Shown here: positions 35,018 through 42,743 of the stretch, in pieces | Layout of the letters: every line of letters starts with the position of its first letter | Numbering within the stretch: the first letter of the stretch is position 1 | Assembly: GCA_050184295.1 (NCBI GenBank) | Contig: JBFXAM010000034.1 | Location: forward strand, 1 to 42,895 | Length of the DNA stretch: 42,895 bases | DNA from: JBFXAM01 sp050184295 | GTDB taxonomy: Bacteria; Planctomycetota; Phycisphaerae; UBA1845; Fen-1342 | Direction: 5' to 3' | Translations under genes and position numbers: made by a program | Notes under the pieces: model-generated | What the model saw: only the letters and a program-made list of their open reading frames with translations | Database searches by the model: none | What the model was told of the DNA's origin: nothing

Positions 35018-36106
35018 ATGGCGAACCACCGCTCCGCGGCTCCGTCCTTTCCGCGCAATACCTACGCCGCCGCCGGCGTCAGTCTCGACGCCGCCGACGC
35101 GCTCGAGGATCGCCTCGGGCCCATCGCCCGGCGCACCTATGGGCCGCGCGTCTTCCGCGGCCACGGCGGTTTCGCGGGCGCCTTTCGGCTTGATTACGAC
35201 GAGCGCCTTTTCAAACGGAATTATCGCGAGCCGGTGCTTGTTTCGTGCACCGACGGCGTCGGCAGCAAGATTCTCATCGCCGCCGAGGCGCAGCGTTACG
35301 ACACCGTCGGCATCGACCTCGTCGCGATGAGCGTCAACGATCTGCTCACCTGCGGCGCCGAGCCGCTCTTCTTTCTCGATTACATCGCGCTCCACAAACT
35401 CGACCCGCACATCGTCGCGACGCTCGTCGACGGCGTTGCCCGCGGCTGCGAGGCCGCCGGCTGCGCACTGTTGGGCGGCGAGACTGCCGAGATGCCCGAC
35501 CTGTACGCGAAGGGACATTTCGATCTCGCCGGCTTCGCCGTCGGGGTCGTCGAGCGCGGCCGCATGCTCGATCGCGCCGACGTCCGCCCCGGCGACGACG
35601 TGATCGGGCTCGCATCGAGCGGCATTCACTCCAACGGCTACGCGCTCGTGCGAAAACTGTTGCTCGAAGACGCGCGGCTCAAGCTGAACGCGAACGTCCG
35701 CGGGCTCGGCGAGCCGCTGGTTGACGCGCTGCTCCGGCCGACGCGCATCTATGTCCGACCGGTGCTCGCGGCGCTCGCCCGCTATCGGCGAAAGAAAGCG
35801 ATCGTGGGGATGGCCCACATCACCGGCGGCGGCCTGCCCGGCAACCTGCCGCGCGTCATCCCCGACCGCTGCGACGTCGTTCTTCGCCGCGGATCGTGGC
35901 CGGTGCCGCCGATCTTCGGCTTGCTGGAGCAGCGCGGCGTCGCGGAAGACGAAATGTACCGCGTGTTCAACATGGGCATCGGCTACTGCCTGGTGGTGCG
36001 GCCGACCGCGACGGGACCCGTGATGCAAAGTCTTCAGAAGGCCGGCGAACAGGCGTTCGTGATCGGGCGCGTTCGCAGGGGCAGGGGCGCGGTCGAGCTG
36101 CGCTGA
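35018..36106 (+). CDS. purM: Phosphoribosylformylglycinamidine cyclo-ligase (AIR synthetase)
   Basis: Closes the imidazole ring of FGAM to AIR with ATP in purine synthesis. The 362 residues (family about 345) carry all PurM landmarks: NTYAAAGVSLDAAD, SCTDGVGSKILIA, GIDLVAMSVNDLLTCGAEPLFFLDY, LLGGETAEMPDLY, GLASSGIHSNGYALVRK, MAHITGGGLPGNLPRV and the late FNMGIGY. No other purine gene is adjacent. The ribosome site is weak. It stands alone between the Cys-rich gene and the DUF1579-type gene. Confidence 0.95.
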   Translation: MANHRSAAPSFPRNTYAAAGVSLDAADALEDRLGPIARRTYGPRVFRGHGGFAGAFRLDYDERLFKRNYREPVLVSCTDGVGSKILIAAEAQRYDTVGIDLVAMSVNDLLTCGAEPLFFLDYIALHKLDPHIVATLVDGVARGCEAAGCALLGGETAEMPDLYAKGHFDLAGFAVGVVERGRMLDRADVRPGDDVIGLASSGIHSNGYALVRKLLLEDARLKLNANVRGLGEPLVDALLRPTRIYVRPVLAALARYRRKKAIVGMAHITGGGLPGNLPRVIPDRCDVVLRRGSWPVPPIFGLLEQRGVAEDEMYRVFNMGIGYCLVVRPTATGPVMQSLQKAGEQAFVIGRVRRGRGAVELR

Positions 36107-36418
36107 GCCACTCGGATTTCCGCGTTCCGGCGCCGGCCGCGAGCGGAGGAAGGCTGGCGCGCTGGCCATGGCGACGCTGATCCGCGACCGCCTCAACGGC
36201 GACTGGAACGCTCTTGGAAAACCAGCCTGCGCCGACGGGGCGCGTGATCGCCACCCGCAGCGGGATGCACCCCCACGGGCGCCCCCGGCGCCGCGCGCTT
36301 GACAGCGCGCGTACATTTACCTAACATACCGCCCTTCGGGCGAGTCGGGCGTCACGCGCGCGAAGGGTTCGCGACGCGCGACGTCGTCAGGACCTCATCA
36401 GCGATACGGAGAATCAAC
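36107..36418. other. Intergenic region upstream of the DUF1579-type gene
   Basis: This 312-bp gap has a GC-rich, featureless first part (36107-36298) with no protein-like frame and no evident purM terminator. The second part holds a sigma-70 promoter (36299-36327) and a leader of about 85 nt. Just past the -10, CGCCCTTCGGGCG (36329-36341) can form a hairpin closed by a C(UUCG)G tetraloop. Confidence 0.6.
36299..36327 (+). promoter_or_regulatory. Sigma-70 promoter of the DUF1579-type gene
   Basis: A perfect -35 TTGACA (36299-36304), a 17-nt spacer, and -10 TAACAT (36322-36327, 4 of 6). Transcription would start near 36334, right at the UUCG hairpin, about 85 nt before the ATG. Confidence 0.7.
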
Positions 36419-37138
36419 ATGTCGTTCCGAAAGCTGCTGTGTATGACCATCGTCGGCGGGCTCGCGTTCGGCGTCGCCAACGCGCAGGACAAGAAGCCGG
36501 AAGTGCCGAAGAAGGAGGACGTGAAGAAGGCGATCGAGGACGCCGCCAAGAAAGTCGGCGACGACAAGAAGACCCACGAGGGCGGCATGTCGGCCGAAGA
36601 AAAAGCCATGATGGATGCCATGATGGCCCTCGGCCAGCCGGGCGACAACCACAAGCTCCTTGAGCCGATGGTCGGCGAGTGGACCTACACCACCAAGTTC
36701 TGGATGGACCCCAGCGCCCCGCCCAGCGAATCCACCGGAAACTCCTCCGTCAAGTCGCTCATGGGCGGCCGCTACTTCGTCGGCGAGCATAAGGGCAAGT
36801 TCGAAATGCCCGGACCCGACGGTAAACCCGTGCCCATGGACTTCCACGGCATCGCGACGAACGGCTATGACAACAACACCAAGAAGTTCGTCAGCACGTG
36901 GATCGACAACATGAGCACCATGATCATGACCTTCGAGGGCACCTACGATCCCGCCACCAAGGCCTTCACCTACACCGGCACCATGCCCGACTGCATGAGC
37001 CCGGGCAAGAACGTCTCGGTTCGCGAGGTCATCCGCATCCTCGACAAGAACAAGCACGTCATGGAGTGGTACGAGACCCGCGACGGTAAGGAAATGAAGA
37101 GCATGGAGATCACCTACACGCGCAAGCAGTCGTCCTAA
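36419..37138 (+). CDS. Secreted DUF1579-family protein
   Basis: Protein of 239 residues. A Sec signal peptide (cleavage near ANA-QD, residue 22) is followed by a Lys/Glu-rich linker (to about 75) and a lipocalin-like beta domain of the DUF1579 type: GDNHKLLEPMVGEWTYTTKFWMDP, then SLMGGRYFVGEHKG, FHGIATNGYDNNTKKFVSTWIDN and EGTYDPATKAFTYTG. Function is unknown; the fold could bind a small ligand in the periplasm. GGAG at 36408-36411 before ATG 36419 fixes the start. It has its own promoter and terminator and is probably well expressed and monocistronic. Confidence 0.85.
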   Translation: MSFRKLLCMTIVGGLAFGVANAQDKKPEVPKKEDVKKAIEDAAKKVGDDKKTHEGGMSAEEKAMMDAMMALGQPGDNHKLLEPMVGEWTYTTKFWMDPSAPPSESTGNSSVKSLMGGRYFVGEHKGKFEMPGPDGKPVPMDFHGIATNGYDNNTKKFVSTWIDNMSTMIMTFEGTYDPATKAFTYTGTMPDCMSPGKNVSVREVIRILDKNKHVMEWYETRDGKEMKSMEITYTRKQSS

Positions 37139-37171
37139 GCGCGACCGATCTCCCGACGGGCAGCAACACGC

Positions 37172-37216
37172 GTCGCCGGCCCCGCCTCAGCGCGGGTCCG
37201 GCGACGATTCTTTCTG
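37172..37216 (+). terminator. Rho-independent terminator of the DUF1579-type gene
   Basis: GTCGCCGGCCCCGC (37172-37185) pairs with GCGGGTCCGGCGAC (37192-37205), 14 bp with one mismatch and a 6-nt loop, followed by the T-rich GATTCTTTCT. It lies 33 bp after the stop. Confidence 0.8.
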
Positions 37217-37349
37217 CCCGCGCGCCGCCCGCGTACAACTGGCTTCGTCCCGCCACGCCCGAGTATCTCATCGGGCGGCTGATTGGGTCGCACCGCGACT
37301 CCCGCGTCGGCGACCAACCCGATCTTCGCAGCGTGGCGGCCGGCGCTGC

Positions 37350-37580
37350 TCAATCCAGCTCCCAGTAGTCGTCCGGCAGATGCGCGAGTGCCGCCGGATG
37401 GCTCGTCGTGAGATAAAGCAGCTCGTCCGAGACCGGATGCGCCGCCGCCGCCGTCACGCGCCGCCCGTCGACATACCATCCCAACGCGAGCGGGTCGAGA
37501 TGCCGCCTTTCGACCATGTACAGTCCGCCCACGCCCGCCGGCTGCACGAACCGGTCGAGCGACTGCCACCCGCCTGCCAT
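37350..37580 (-). CDS. Small orphan protein, second gene of a two-gene unit
   Basis: A 76-residue protein with no recognised family. It is fairly hydrophilic, with LGWYVDGRRVTAAAAHPVSDELLYLTTSHPAAL and an acidic end DDYWELD; there is no signal peptide. ATG 37580 is chosen because GGGAGG lies 8 nt upstream. The frame is open to a TTG at 37685 that touches the stop of the upstream gene; using it would give 111 residues with a basic N-terminal extension but no ribosome site. It is most likely cotranscribed with the gene at 37686-38210. Confidence 0.55.
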   Translation of the reverse strand: MAGGWQSLDRFVQPAGVGGLYMVERRHLDPLALGWYVDGRRVTAAAAHPVSDELLYLTTSHPAALAHLPDDYWELD

Positions 37581-37685
37581 CGTCGCCCCTCCCGCCGCCG
37601 CGATTCGCGCCCCCGGTCGAATCTTCCTGGCGAATCGCACCAATGAACCGCGCCGCGGCGTTGCCGTCCTGCCCCAAGGACTCAA

Positions 37686-38210
37686 TCAGTTGAATCGCAC
37701 CGACGTCGAGTAAAACACGCGCCCGCCGCGCGTCACCGCCCAATACCACGTTCGCGCCGCGTTGTACTGCACCCGCGCGACGGCGACCCCGGTCGCCGGC
37801 GTCACGACGAGAAAGCGCTTGTTCGCCGTGATCGTCTGCAACACGATGCCGACCGGCCAGGTCACGCTGGTCGGAGCGAGCGTGGTCTCGCCGCCGCCGA
37901 CCGCATCCGCCAGCCAGCACTCGAGCAGGCTGTACGTGCCCAGCGCCGTCCGGATCGACGTGTCGACCTGGTCCGACGCTTCTTCGCCGACGTCCATCGT
38001 GATCTGCACCGCGTAGTCCGGCGCGAGCCGATCCGCGAGCTGGCGGATGAAGTCGACGTGCGCAACCAAGTCCGTGTCGGAGCGCGTCAGCGGTGCCCGA
38101 AGCTGCGCCAGCGCTGTCGCGATCTGCACCGCCGCCGTCTCCAGCCGATGCGGCGTGAACGGCCCGCGCGCCAGGTCCGGACCAAAGAACTCCGTGTGTC
38201 GTCCCGTCAT
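37686..38210 (-). CDS. Orphan protein of 174 residues behind a strong promoter
   Basis: No recognised family. The first half is helical (ETAAVQIATALAQLRAPL, VAHVDFIRQLADRLAPDY). The second half is beta-rich with Val/Thr/Trp strands (SVTWPVGIVLQTITANKRFLVVTPATGVAVARVQYN, TWYWAVTRGGRVFYSTS), suggesting a two-part cytoplasmic protein or a structural phage-like protein. It has no signal peptide or membrane helix. A GGGGGAA ribosome site precedes the ATG by a few bases, and a near-consensus sigma-70 promoter lies about 55 bp upstream. Low-GC codons are not enriched, so there is no compositional sign of recent transfer. Confidence 0.68.
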   Translation of the reverse strand: MTGRHTEFFGPDLARGPFTPHRLETAAVQIATALAQLRAPLTRSDTDLVAHVDFIRQLADRLAPDYAVQITMDVGEEASDQVDTSIRTALGTYSLLECWLADAVGGGETTLAPTSVTWPVGIVLQTITANKRFLVVTPATGVAVARVQYNAARTWYWAVTRGGRVFYSTSVRFN

Positions 38211-38513
38211 GCGATTCCCCCTTGTGAGTGGCTGCGGCGCGAGCGGACCGCGCCGCCGCTCGCAATTCTAGGAATCATAGAAAGTGCGGTCAAGCCCCTC
38301 CGCCGCCGCCTCAGCGAGCGCCCCCGCGGCGAGAGCCGTCGCCGCCGACCGCGGCGCCCCGCACGAACGCCGCCCCGCGGAACGGCGGTCCGATCCGAGC
38401 CGCGGGGCGCCAGCCCGCGATTCCGGACACGCGCGGCACCCACGTCCGCCGGACGGTCGGATCGATCGCAGGAAAAAAAAGCGGTGACGAGATTGCGAGG
38501 CGCGGAGCATCGA
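38211..38513. other. Intergenic region between nnrD and the orphan pair
   Basis: This 303-bp gap holds the strong promoter of the orphan pair at 38265-38293. An A8 run at 38473-38480 is a T8 run on the minus strand downstream of nnrD. Only a weak, imperfect inverted repeat (GATCGATGC with GCGATCGATC) brackets it, so a terminator is possible but not convincing. No protein-like frame is seen. Confidence 0.5.
38265..38293 (-). promoter_or_regulatory. Near-consensus sigma-70 promoter of the orphan pair
   Basis: On the minus strand TTGACC (5 of 6, 38288-38293), a 17-nt A+T-rich spacer, and TAGAAT (5 of 6, 38265-38270). This is the best overall promoter match in the window. The transcript would start about 48 nt before the ATG at 38210. 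Confidence 0.78.
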
Positions 38514-39458
38514 TCAAGTCGCCGGAAGACGGGGCGTCCGACGCGCGGCACGCGCCCCGCGACGTCGCCACTCCGCCAGCGCCGCCGGCAGCGCGTCCGC
38601 GACCTCGCGCGGCAGATACCCGACCGGCCCGATCCGTTTCGCGAGCGCATCGGCCGCCGCCCCATGCGCATACACCGCCAGGCACGCCGCCTCCCACGCG
38701 GTCATCCGCTGCCCGACCAGCGCTGCGAGCAAGCCGGTGAGCACATCACCCATCCCACCGGTCGCCATTCCGGGATTGCCCGTCGGGTTTACATAGGTCC
38801 GCCGCCCGTCGGAAACCACCGTGCGAAATCCCTTGAGCACAACGACCGCGCCCGTCGCGCGGGCGAACTCCGCCGCCACTCGGCGCCGCGTCGCATCCTG
38901 CCCCCAAAGTTCCTCCGGCGCACGCCCCAGCCCCATCCACAGCCGTGCCATCTCGCCGGGGTGCGGCGTCACGATGGTCGGCCGGTCCTGCCGAGCCGCG
39001 AGCACCTTCCCGATCCGCGGCGCGAGGTTGTTCAATCCGTCGGCATCGAGAATGAGCGCGCCGCTCGTCCGCCGCACGAGTGCTTCCATGACCCGCACAA
39101 GCCCCGCGCTGCGCCCCAGCCCCGGCCCCGCCGCCAGTACGTCGCACCACGCGAAGTCGATTCCGTGCGCCGCGCCCGCGGCCAACTGTCCGTCGGCGTC
39201 CTCCGGCAGACCCACGGTCATGTAGCTTGGCTCGCTCGCCGCCACGATCGGCTGGAGCGACTTTGGCGTGTGAACCCGGACGAGCCCCGCCCCGGCGCGC
39301 AGCGCGCCGAGCCCGGCGAGCACCGCGGCGCCGCTCATGCCGGCGCTGCCTGCCACGATGCCGACGCAGCCGGCATCGCCTTTGTGAACATCGGGTCGGC
39401 GGCGCGGCGGCCCGCTCGGCGGACGGCGCACCACGGAGCGAGCCGGGGTCGGTTTCAT
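38514..39458 (-). CDS. nnrD: ADP-dependent (S)-NAD(P)H-hydrate dehydratase
   Basis: Repairs hydrated NADH/NADPH using ADP (or ATP). The 314 residues match the NnrD/YjeF C-terminal kinase-like domain: HKGDAGCVGIVAGSAGMSGA, LILDADGLNNLA, IVTPHPGEMARLWMG, VVLKGFRTVVSDG, and the nucleotide loop NPGMATGGMGDVLTG, where the more usual GTGD reads GMGD. The NnrE epimerase domain fused in E. coli NnrD is absent. ATG 39458 is preferred; the frame extends upstream into the tpiA 3' end. It lies 52 bp downstream of tpiA and is probably cotranscribed. Confidence 0.9.
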   Translation of the reverse strand: MKPTPARSVVRRPPSGPPRRRPDVHKGDAGCVGIVAGSAGMSGAAVLAGLGALRAGAGLVRVHTPKSLQPIVAASEPSYMTVGLPEDADGQLAAGAAHGIDFAWCDVLAAGPGLGRSAGLVRVMEALVRRTSGALILDADGLNNLAPRIGKVLAARQDRPTIVTPHPGEMARLWMGLGRAPEELWGQDATRRRVAAEFARATGAVVVLKGFRTVVSDGRRTYVNPTGNPGMATGGMGDVLTGLLAALVGQRMTAWEAACLAVYAHGAAADALAKRIGPVGYLPREVADALPAALAEWRRRGARAARRTPRLPAT

Positions 39459-39510
39459 GGAACGTTCCGCAAGGACCGCTTGGAGCCGCTGTCGCGACGC
39501 ACGCGCCGGT

Positions 39511-40290
39511 CTATTTCGATCGGTCGGCCGCAGCCGCCGCCCGGATGATCGCGAGAAACGCATCCGCCTTCAGGCTCGCGCCGCCGACCAGCGCCCCGTC
39601 GACATTGGGCTGCGCAAGCAACTGGGATGCGTTCTCCGCGTTCACGCTCCCGCCATACAGAATCGGCACGCCAGCCGCGGCCGTCCCACCCAACAGTCGG
39701 CCGACGAGCGCCCGCAGATGCGCGTGCGCTTCCTGCGCCTGCTGCGGCGTCGCGTTCACGCCGGTCCCGATTGCCCAGACCGGCTCGTAGGCGATAACCA
39801 AGCGTTCAGCGACCGCCGGCTCGACGCCGATAAGTCCACCAGTCAATTGGAACGTCAGTACGTCGTTGGTACGGTTGGCTTTGCGCTCGTCGATCGTCTC
39901 GCCGACACAAAGAATCGGCGTCAGTCCGGCCGCCAACACAGCGCGCACTTTGCGGTTGATCAGCGCGTCATCCTCGCCGCCGCCGATGGTGTGCCGCCGC
40001 TCGCTGTGCCCGACGATGACGTAGGTCGCGCGGGCCTCGGCGATCATCGCGGGACTCACCTCGCCGGTGAACGCACCGCTGGTCTCGCAATACACGTTCT
40101 GAGCGCCGAGCCGAATCGGGCCGCCATCGAGCGCCTTGGCGGCGGGGAACAGATAGATGAAGGGAGGAAACACCGCAACGTTGCAGCCCGGATCCGCTCC
40201 GACGCCCGCGCGTAGCTGACTGATCAACTCGCGCGCCGCCGCCAGGTTCAGGTTCAGCTTCCAGTTGCCGGCAACCAGCTTCCGCCGCAT
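39511..40290 (-). CDS. tpiA: Triosephosphate isomerase
   Basis: Interconverts glyceraldehyde 3-phosphate and dihydroxyacetone phosphate. The 259 residues form a full TIM barrel with all catalytic parts: Lys in GNWKLN, His in VIVGHSERR, Glu in AYEPVWAIGTG, and the phosphate-binding GGSVNAEN and DGALVGGASL. AGGAG about 7 nt before ATG 40290 supports this start over 40320. It is the first gene of a tpiA-nnrD unit, divergent from the 3D-domain gene. Confidence 0.96.
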   Translation of the reverse strand: MRRKLVAGNWKLNLNLAAARELISQLRAGVGADPGCNVAVFPPFIYLFPAAKALDGGPIRLGAQNVYCETSGAFTGEVSPAMIAEARATYVIVGHSERRHTIGGGEDDALINRKVRAVLAAGLTPILCVGETIDERKANRTNDVLTFQLTGGLIGVEPAVAERLVIAYEPVWAIGTGVNATPQQAQEAHAHLRALVGRLLGGTAAAGVPILYGGSVNAENASQLLAQPNVDGALVGGASLKADAFLAIIRAAAAADRSK

Positions 40291-40382
40291 GTGCGACTCC
40301 TCTCGATACGCCGGCAGCAAGCCGCGCGTGGAACGCGGCGGCGGCTGCGAGGCGTGAACTCACCGCGATTCGGCGCAACGAC

Positions 40383-40410
40383 ATTGTCGCTCGGCCGCGG
40401 TTTTTCACAA
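40383..40410 (-). promoter_or_regulatory. Possible promoter for tpiA-nnrD
   Basis: On the minus strand TTGTGA (40405-40410), a 16-nt spacer, and GACAAT (40383-40388), each 4 of 6 to consensus, about 95 bp upstream of tpiA. Confidence 0.3.
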
Positions 40411-40487
40411 CGTGTCGGGTGAATCGGAGCCCGCCCAAAAGCCCGTTCTGCGAGGTCCGATATCGGGAGCGCTTCCGGAATGGCCAC

Positions 40488-40516
40488 TGGACAGCGACCA
40501 ATCCGTCGGCTATTAC
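40488..40516 (+). promoter_or_regulatory. Probable promoter for the 3D-domain gene
   Basis: TGGACA (5 of 6, 40488-40493), a 17-nt spacer, and TATTAC (4 of 6, 40511-40516), about 115 bp ahead of ATG 40632. Confidence 0.5.
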
Positions 40517-40631
40517 TCCGCATCTTCAGGGCACGGTCGGCGGCTTTGGGCAGCCGCGACAGGGCGCGGGTTGCGGTTCTCGGATCAACGAACCCCAACA
40601 CGCTTCGTTCAGGCCGGTAACGGAGAGCCAT

Positions 40632-41216
40632 ATGTACGCAGCGACCGCAGCTGCGCGCTGGGTATGTGCCTGGGTCGCGCTCGCGGCGTCAGGCTTCATG
40701 GGAGCGTGGTTTCCGGGTGAATCGAACGGACGCCCGGCCGACTCGGCGAGCGCCGTCTCAGCGCTCGACGCCGACCAATTCGAATTCTCGTACGAATACC
40801 GCACCCCGCGTGACGGCGGCGCTCCAGCGGTTCCGCCAGAAGACGACGACTCAAACCTGGCCGCACCCGAGCGCGGCGTGCGGATCACGCGCACCTGCCG
40901 CGTCACCGCATATTGCGACCGCGGCATAACCGCATGCGGCATTCCATCGGGCGTGGGTCAGTGCGCCGCGCCCGCGGACATCCCGCTTGGCTCGCGCGTC
41001 TTCATCCCGGCCCTGGGCCGGACGTTCATCGTTACCGACCGCACGCATAAACGCTTTCGCCACAACACGATCGACATCTTCATGCCCTCGCGGGACAGTT
41101 GCCTGGCGTTCGGCCGGCGCTACCTCGAAGCCCAATTTCACATCCACCCCGAACCGCCGCGCTACGGCTCGCCTGCGTTCGCGGTCCTCGTGCGAGACCG
41201 CTACCGCGAGAATTGA
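40632..41216 (+). CDS. Secreted 3D (Asp-Asp-Asp) domain protein
   Basis: Protein of 194 residues. An N-terminal signal peptide or anchor (about 8-27) is followed by an acidic linker (to about 85) and a C-terminal 3D domain: CRVTAYCDRGITACGIPSGVG, then IPLGSRVFIPALGRTFIVTDRTH, then NTIDIFMPSRDSCLAFGRR. This double-psi barrel is related to MltA/RlpA-type lytic transglycosylases and is common in Gram-positive cell-wall proteins. Two of the three Asp positions (VTDRT, TIDIF) are clear; the first may be the D in CDRG. GGAG at 40622-40625 sets the start. A peptidoglycan-related role in the periplasm is inferred. A neighbour of the GAF/RsbU gene, about 120 bp away. Confidence 0.83.
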   Translation: MYAATAAARWVCAWVALAASGFMGAWFPGESNGRPADSASAVSALDADQFEFSYEYRTPRDGGAPAVPPEDDDSNLAAPERGVRITRTCRVTAYCDRGITACGIPSGVGQCAAPADIPLGSRVFIPALGRTFIVTDRTHKRFRHNTIDIFMPSRDSCLAFGRRYLEAQFHIHPEPPRYGSPAFAVLVRDRYREN

Positions 41217-41333
41217 CCCGCGGCGCCGGCCCCGGTCGCATCGCGCGTGATTCGCCGGGCTATTCGCCGCGTCGGTCCGCGCCTATGCTTACGCGGGGTC
41301 GTGTTCAGTCTGAGTGCCGCGGACGCCTGGGCC

Positions 41334-42638
41334 ATGGTCACGCTCGAATCACAGCTTCCAGCAAACATCACGCCCGCGCTGCGGCTGAAGGAATACCTGT
41401 CGCTCGTGCGGGCGCTGAGCGTGCAGACCGATCCGTTCGAGCTGCTGGCGGTCTATCGCAGCCGGGCACACCTGATCGTCCCGCACGATCACGTGGTCAC
41501 GGTCACCAGCCGCGGACTCAAGCCCGGCCAGGTGAGCGTGATTCGCTCGTCCATGACCGGCCAGGCCCACGACCCGTTCGCCGCGCCGGAGAAGCTGCCG
41601 CGAATCACGACCGGTCTGCTCTGTCAGATGATGGCGGCGGGTCGGCCGGTGAAAATCGACGAGCTTCAGCTCGATTCCGACGATCCGCTGAACTTGCACA
41701 TGGCGGGGATGAAGTCGGTCATCGCGGCGCCCATCTTCGTCGAGGGCGAGCCGCAGGTGGTCGTCGTCATGGGCCGGCGCAGCGAGCCGCGCTTTGAGCT
41801 CGAAGACCTCTCCACGCTCCTGCTGACGGTCAATCTGATCGGACAGGCGTCGAACCAGCTCCGACTCGCCGAGCGCCTGCGCGCCGCGTATGCGGAGCTC
41901 GATCGCGAGACGCGCGTGGTCGGCGAGATCCAGCGCGACCTGCTGCCCAAGGTGCTGCCCGACATCCCGGGCCTGTCCGTCGCCACACACTACGAGACCA
42001 GCACGCGCGCCGGCGGCGATTACTACGACTTCCTGCCGCTCTGCGGCGGGCGCTGGGGCGTGCTCATCGCCGACGTCAGCGGCCATGGCGCGCCCGCGGC
42101 CGTCGTCATGGCCATGATGCACGCGATCCTGCACGGCTCGATCGAACCCGACGGCGAGCAGAAATGTGCCGCCCCCGGCGACGTGCTCACCGCGCTCAAC
42201 ACGCGCCTCTATCGCTTCATGCGTGCCGGCAATTTCGTCACCGCGTTTTACGGCGTGCTCGACCCGCGCGCCCGCACGCTCCGCTACGCGATGGCCGGGC
42301 ACGACCCCCCGCGCCTGCTCCGCCGCGCATCGCAGCACGTGGAGGGACTGCCGCTGACGGAGGGCTGGCCGCTGGCGATCGAATCAAACATGGCGATCAG
42401 CGAGAGCGTCGTGCAGTTCGAGACCGGCGACCGCCTGCTGCTTTACACCGACGGCATCACCGAGACCTTCAGCGTGAAGGGCGAGATGTTCGGCTTGGCG
42501 CGGCTCGACGAGGCGCTGCTGCGCTGCCAATACTCGGCGGCGTCGATGGTCGATTGCGTGCTGGCGGACGTGCGCGGCTTCAGCCGGGGATTGCCGCCGC
42601 GCGACGATCGCACGCTGGTGGCGCTGGCGTTCGATTGA
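41334..42638 (+). CDS. GAF-domain SpoIIE/RsbU-type PP2C protein phosphatase
   Basis: Serine/threonine phosphatase of 434 residues. An N-terminal GAF-like sensor (about 25-180, with SVIAAPIFVEGEPQVVVVMG) joins through a helical linker (LRAAYAELDRETRVVGEIQRDLLP) to a PP2C domain. Metal Asp residues lie in RAGGDYYDF (D229) and IADVSGHG (D247), with later YAMAGHDPP and LLLYTDGITETF. Such enzymes usually dephosphorylate anti-anti-sigma factors in partner-switch pathways; no RsbV/RsbW-type gene is near. ATG 41334 is chosen; GTG 41247 would add 29 residues, and neither has a clear ribosome site. Confidence 0.9.
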   Translation: MVTLESQLPANITPALRLKEYLSLVRALSVQTDPFELLAVYRSRAHLIVPHDHVVTVTSRGLKPGQVSVIRSSMTGQAHDPFAAPEKLPRITTGLLCQMMAAGRPVKIDELQLDSDDPLNLHMAGMKSVIAAPIFVEGEPQVVVVMGRRSEPRFELEDLSTLLLTVNLIGQASNQLRLAERLRAAYAELDRETRVVGEIQRDLLPKVLPDIPGLSVATHYETSTRAGGDYYDFLPLCGGRWGVLIADVSGHGAPAAVVMAMMHAILHGSIEPDGEQKCAAPGDVLTALNTRLYRFMRAGNFVTAFYGVLDPRARTLRYAMAGHDPPRLLRRASQHVEGLPLTEGWPLAIESNMAISESVVQFETGDRLLLYTDGITETFSVKGEMFGLARLDEALLRCQYSAASMVDCVLADVRGFSRGLPPRDDRTLVALAFD

Positions 42639-42743
42639 GGGCGGCGGGGCGGCAGTTCTTTGCGCACGCGTGCGTCGCCCAGCGCTGAGCGGTGCAAGGG
42701 GTGCGGCGCCGGCGGGATGCTACTCTTTGCGCGCGTCTGATGC

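Larger units (their letters stand above)
40291..40631. other. Divergent intergenic region tpiA / 3D-domain gene
   Basis: This 341-bp gap contains candidate promoters for both directions (40383-40410 on -, 40488-40516 on +). The open plus frame through it (from 40419) has no protein-like pattern before the signal peptide at 40632. Confidence 0.6.

Noticed and set aside
37350..38210. Prophage remnant
   Set aside because: The beta-rich orphan protein could recall phage structural proteins, but no integrase, terminase, capsid or attachment repeat is seen and composition is like the surroundings.
38461..38513. A8 run as a terminator after nnrD
   Set aside because: No solid GC stem directly precedes the T-run on the minus strand; only a loose, bulged inverted repeat brackets it.
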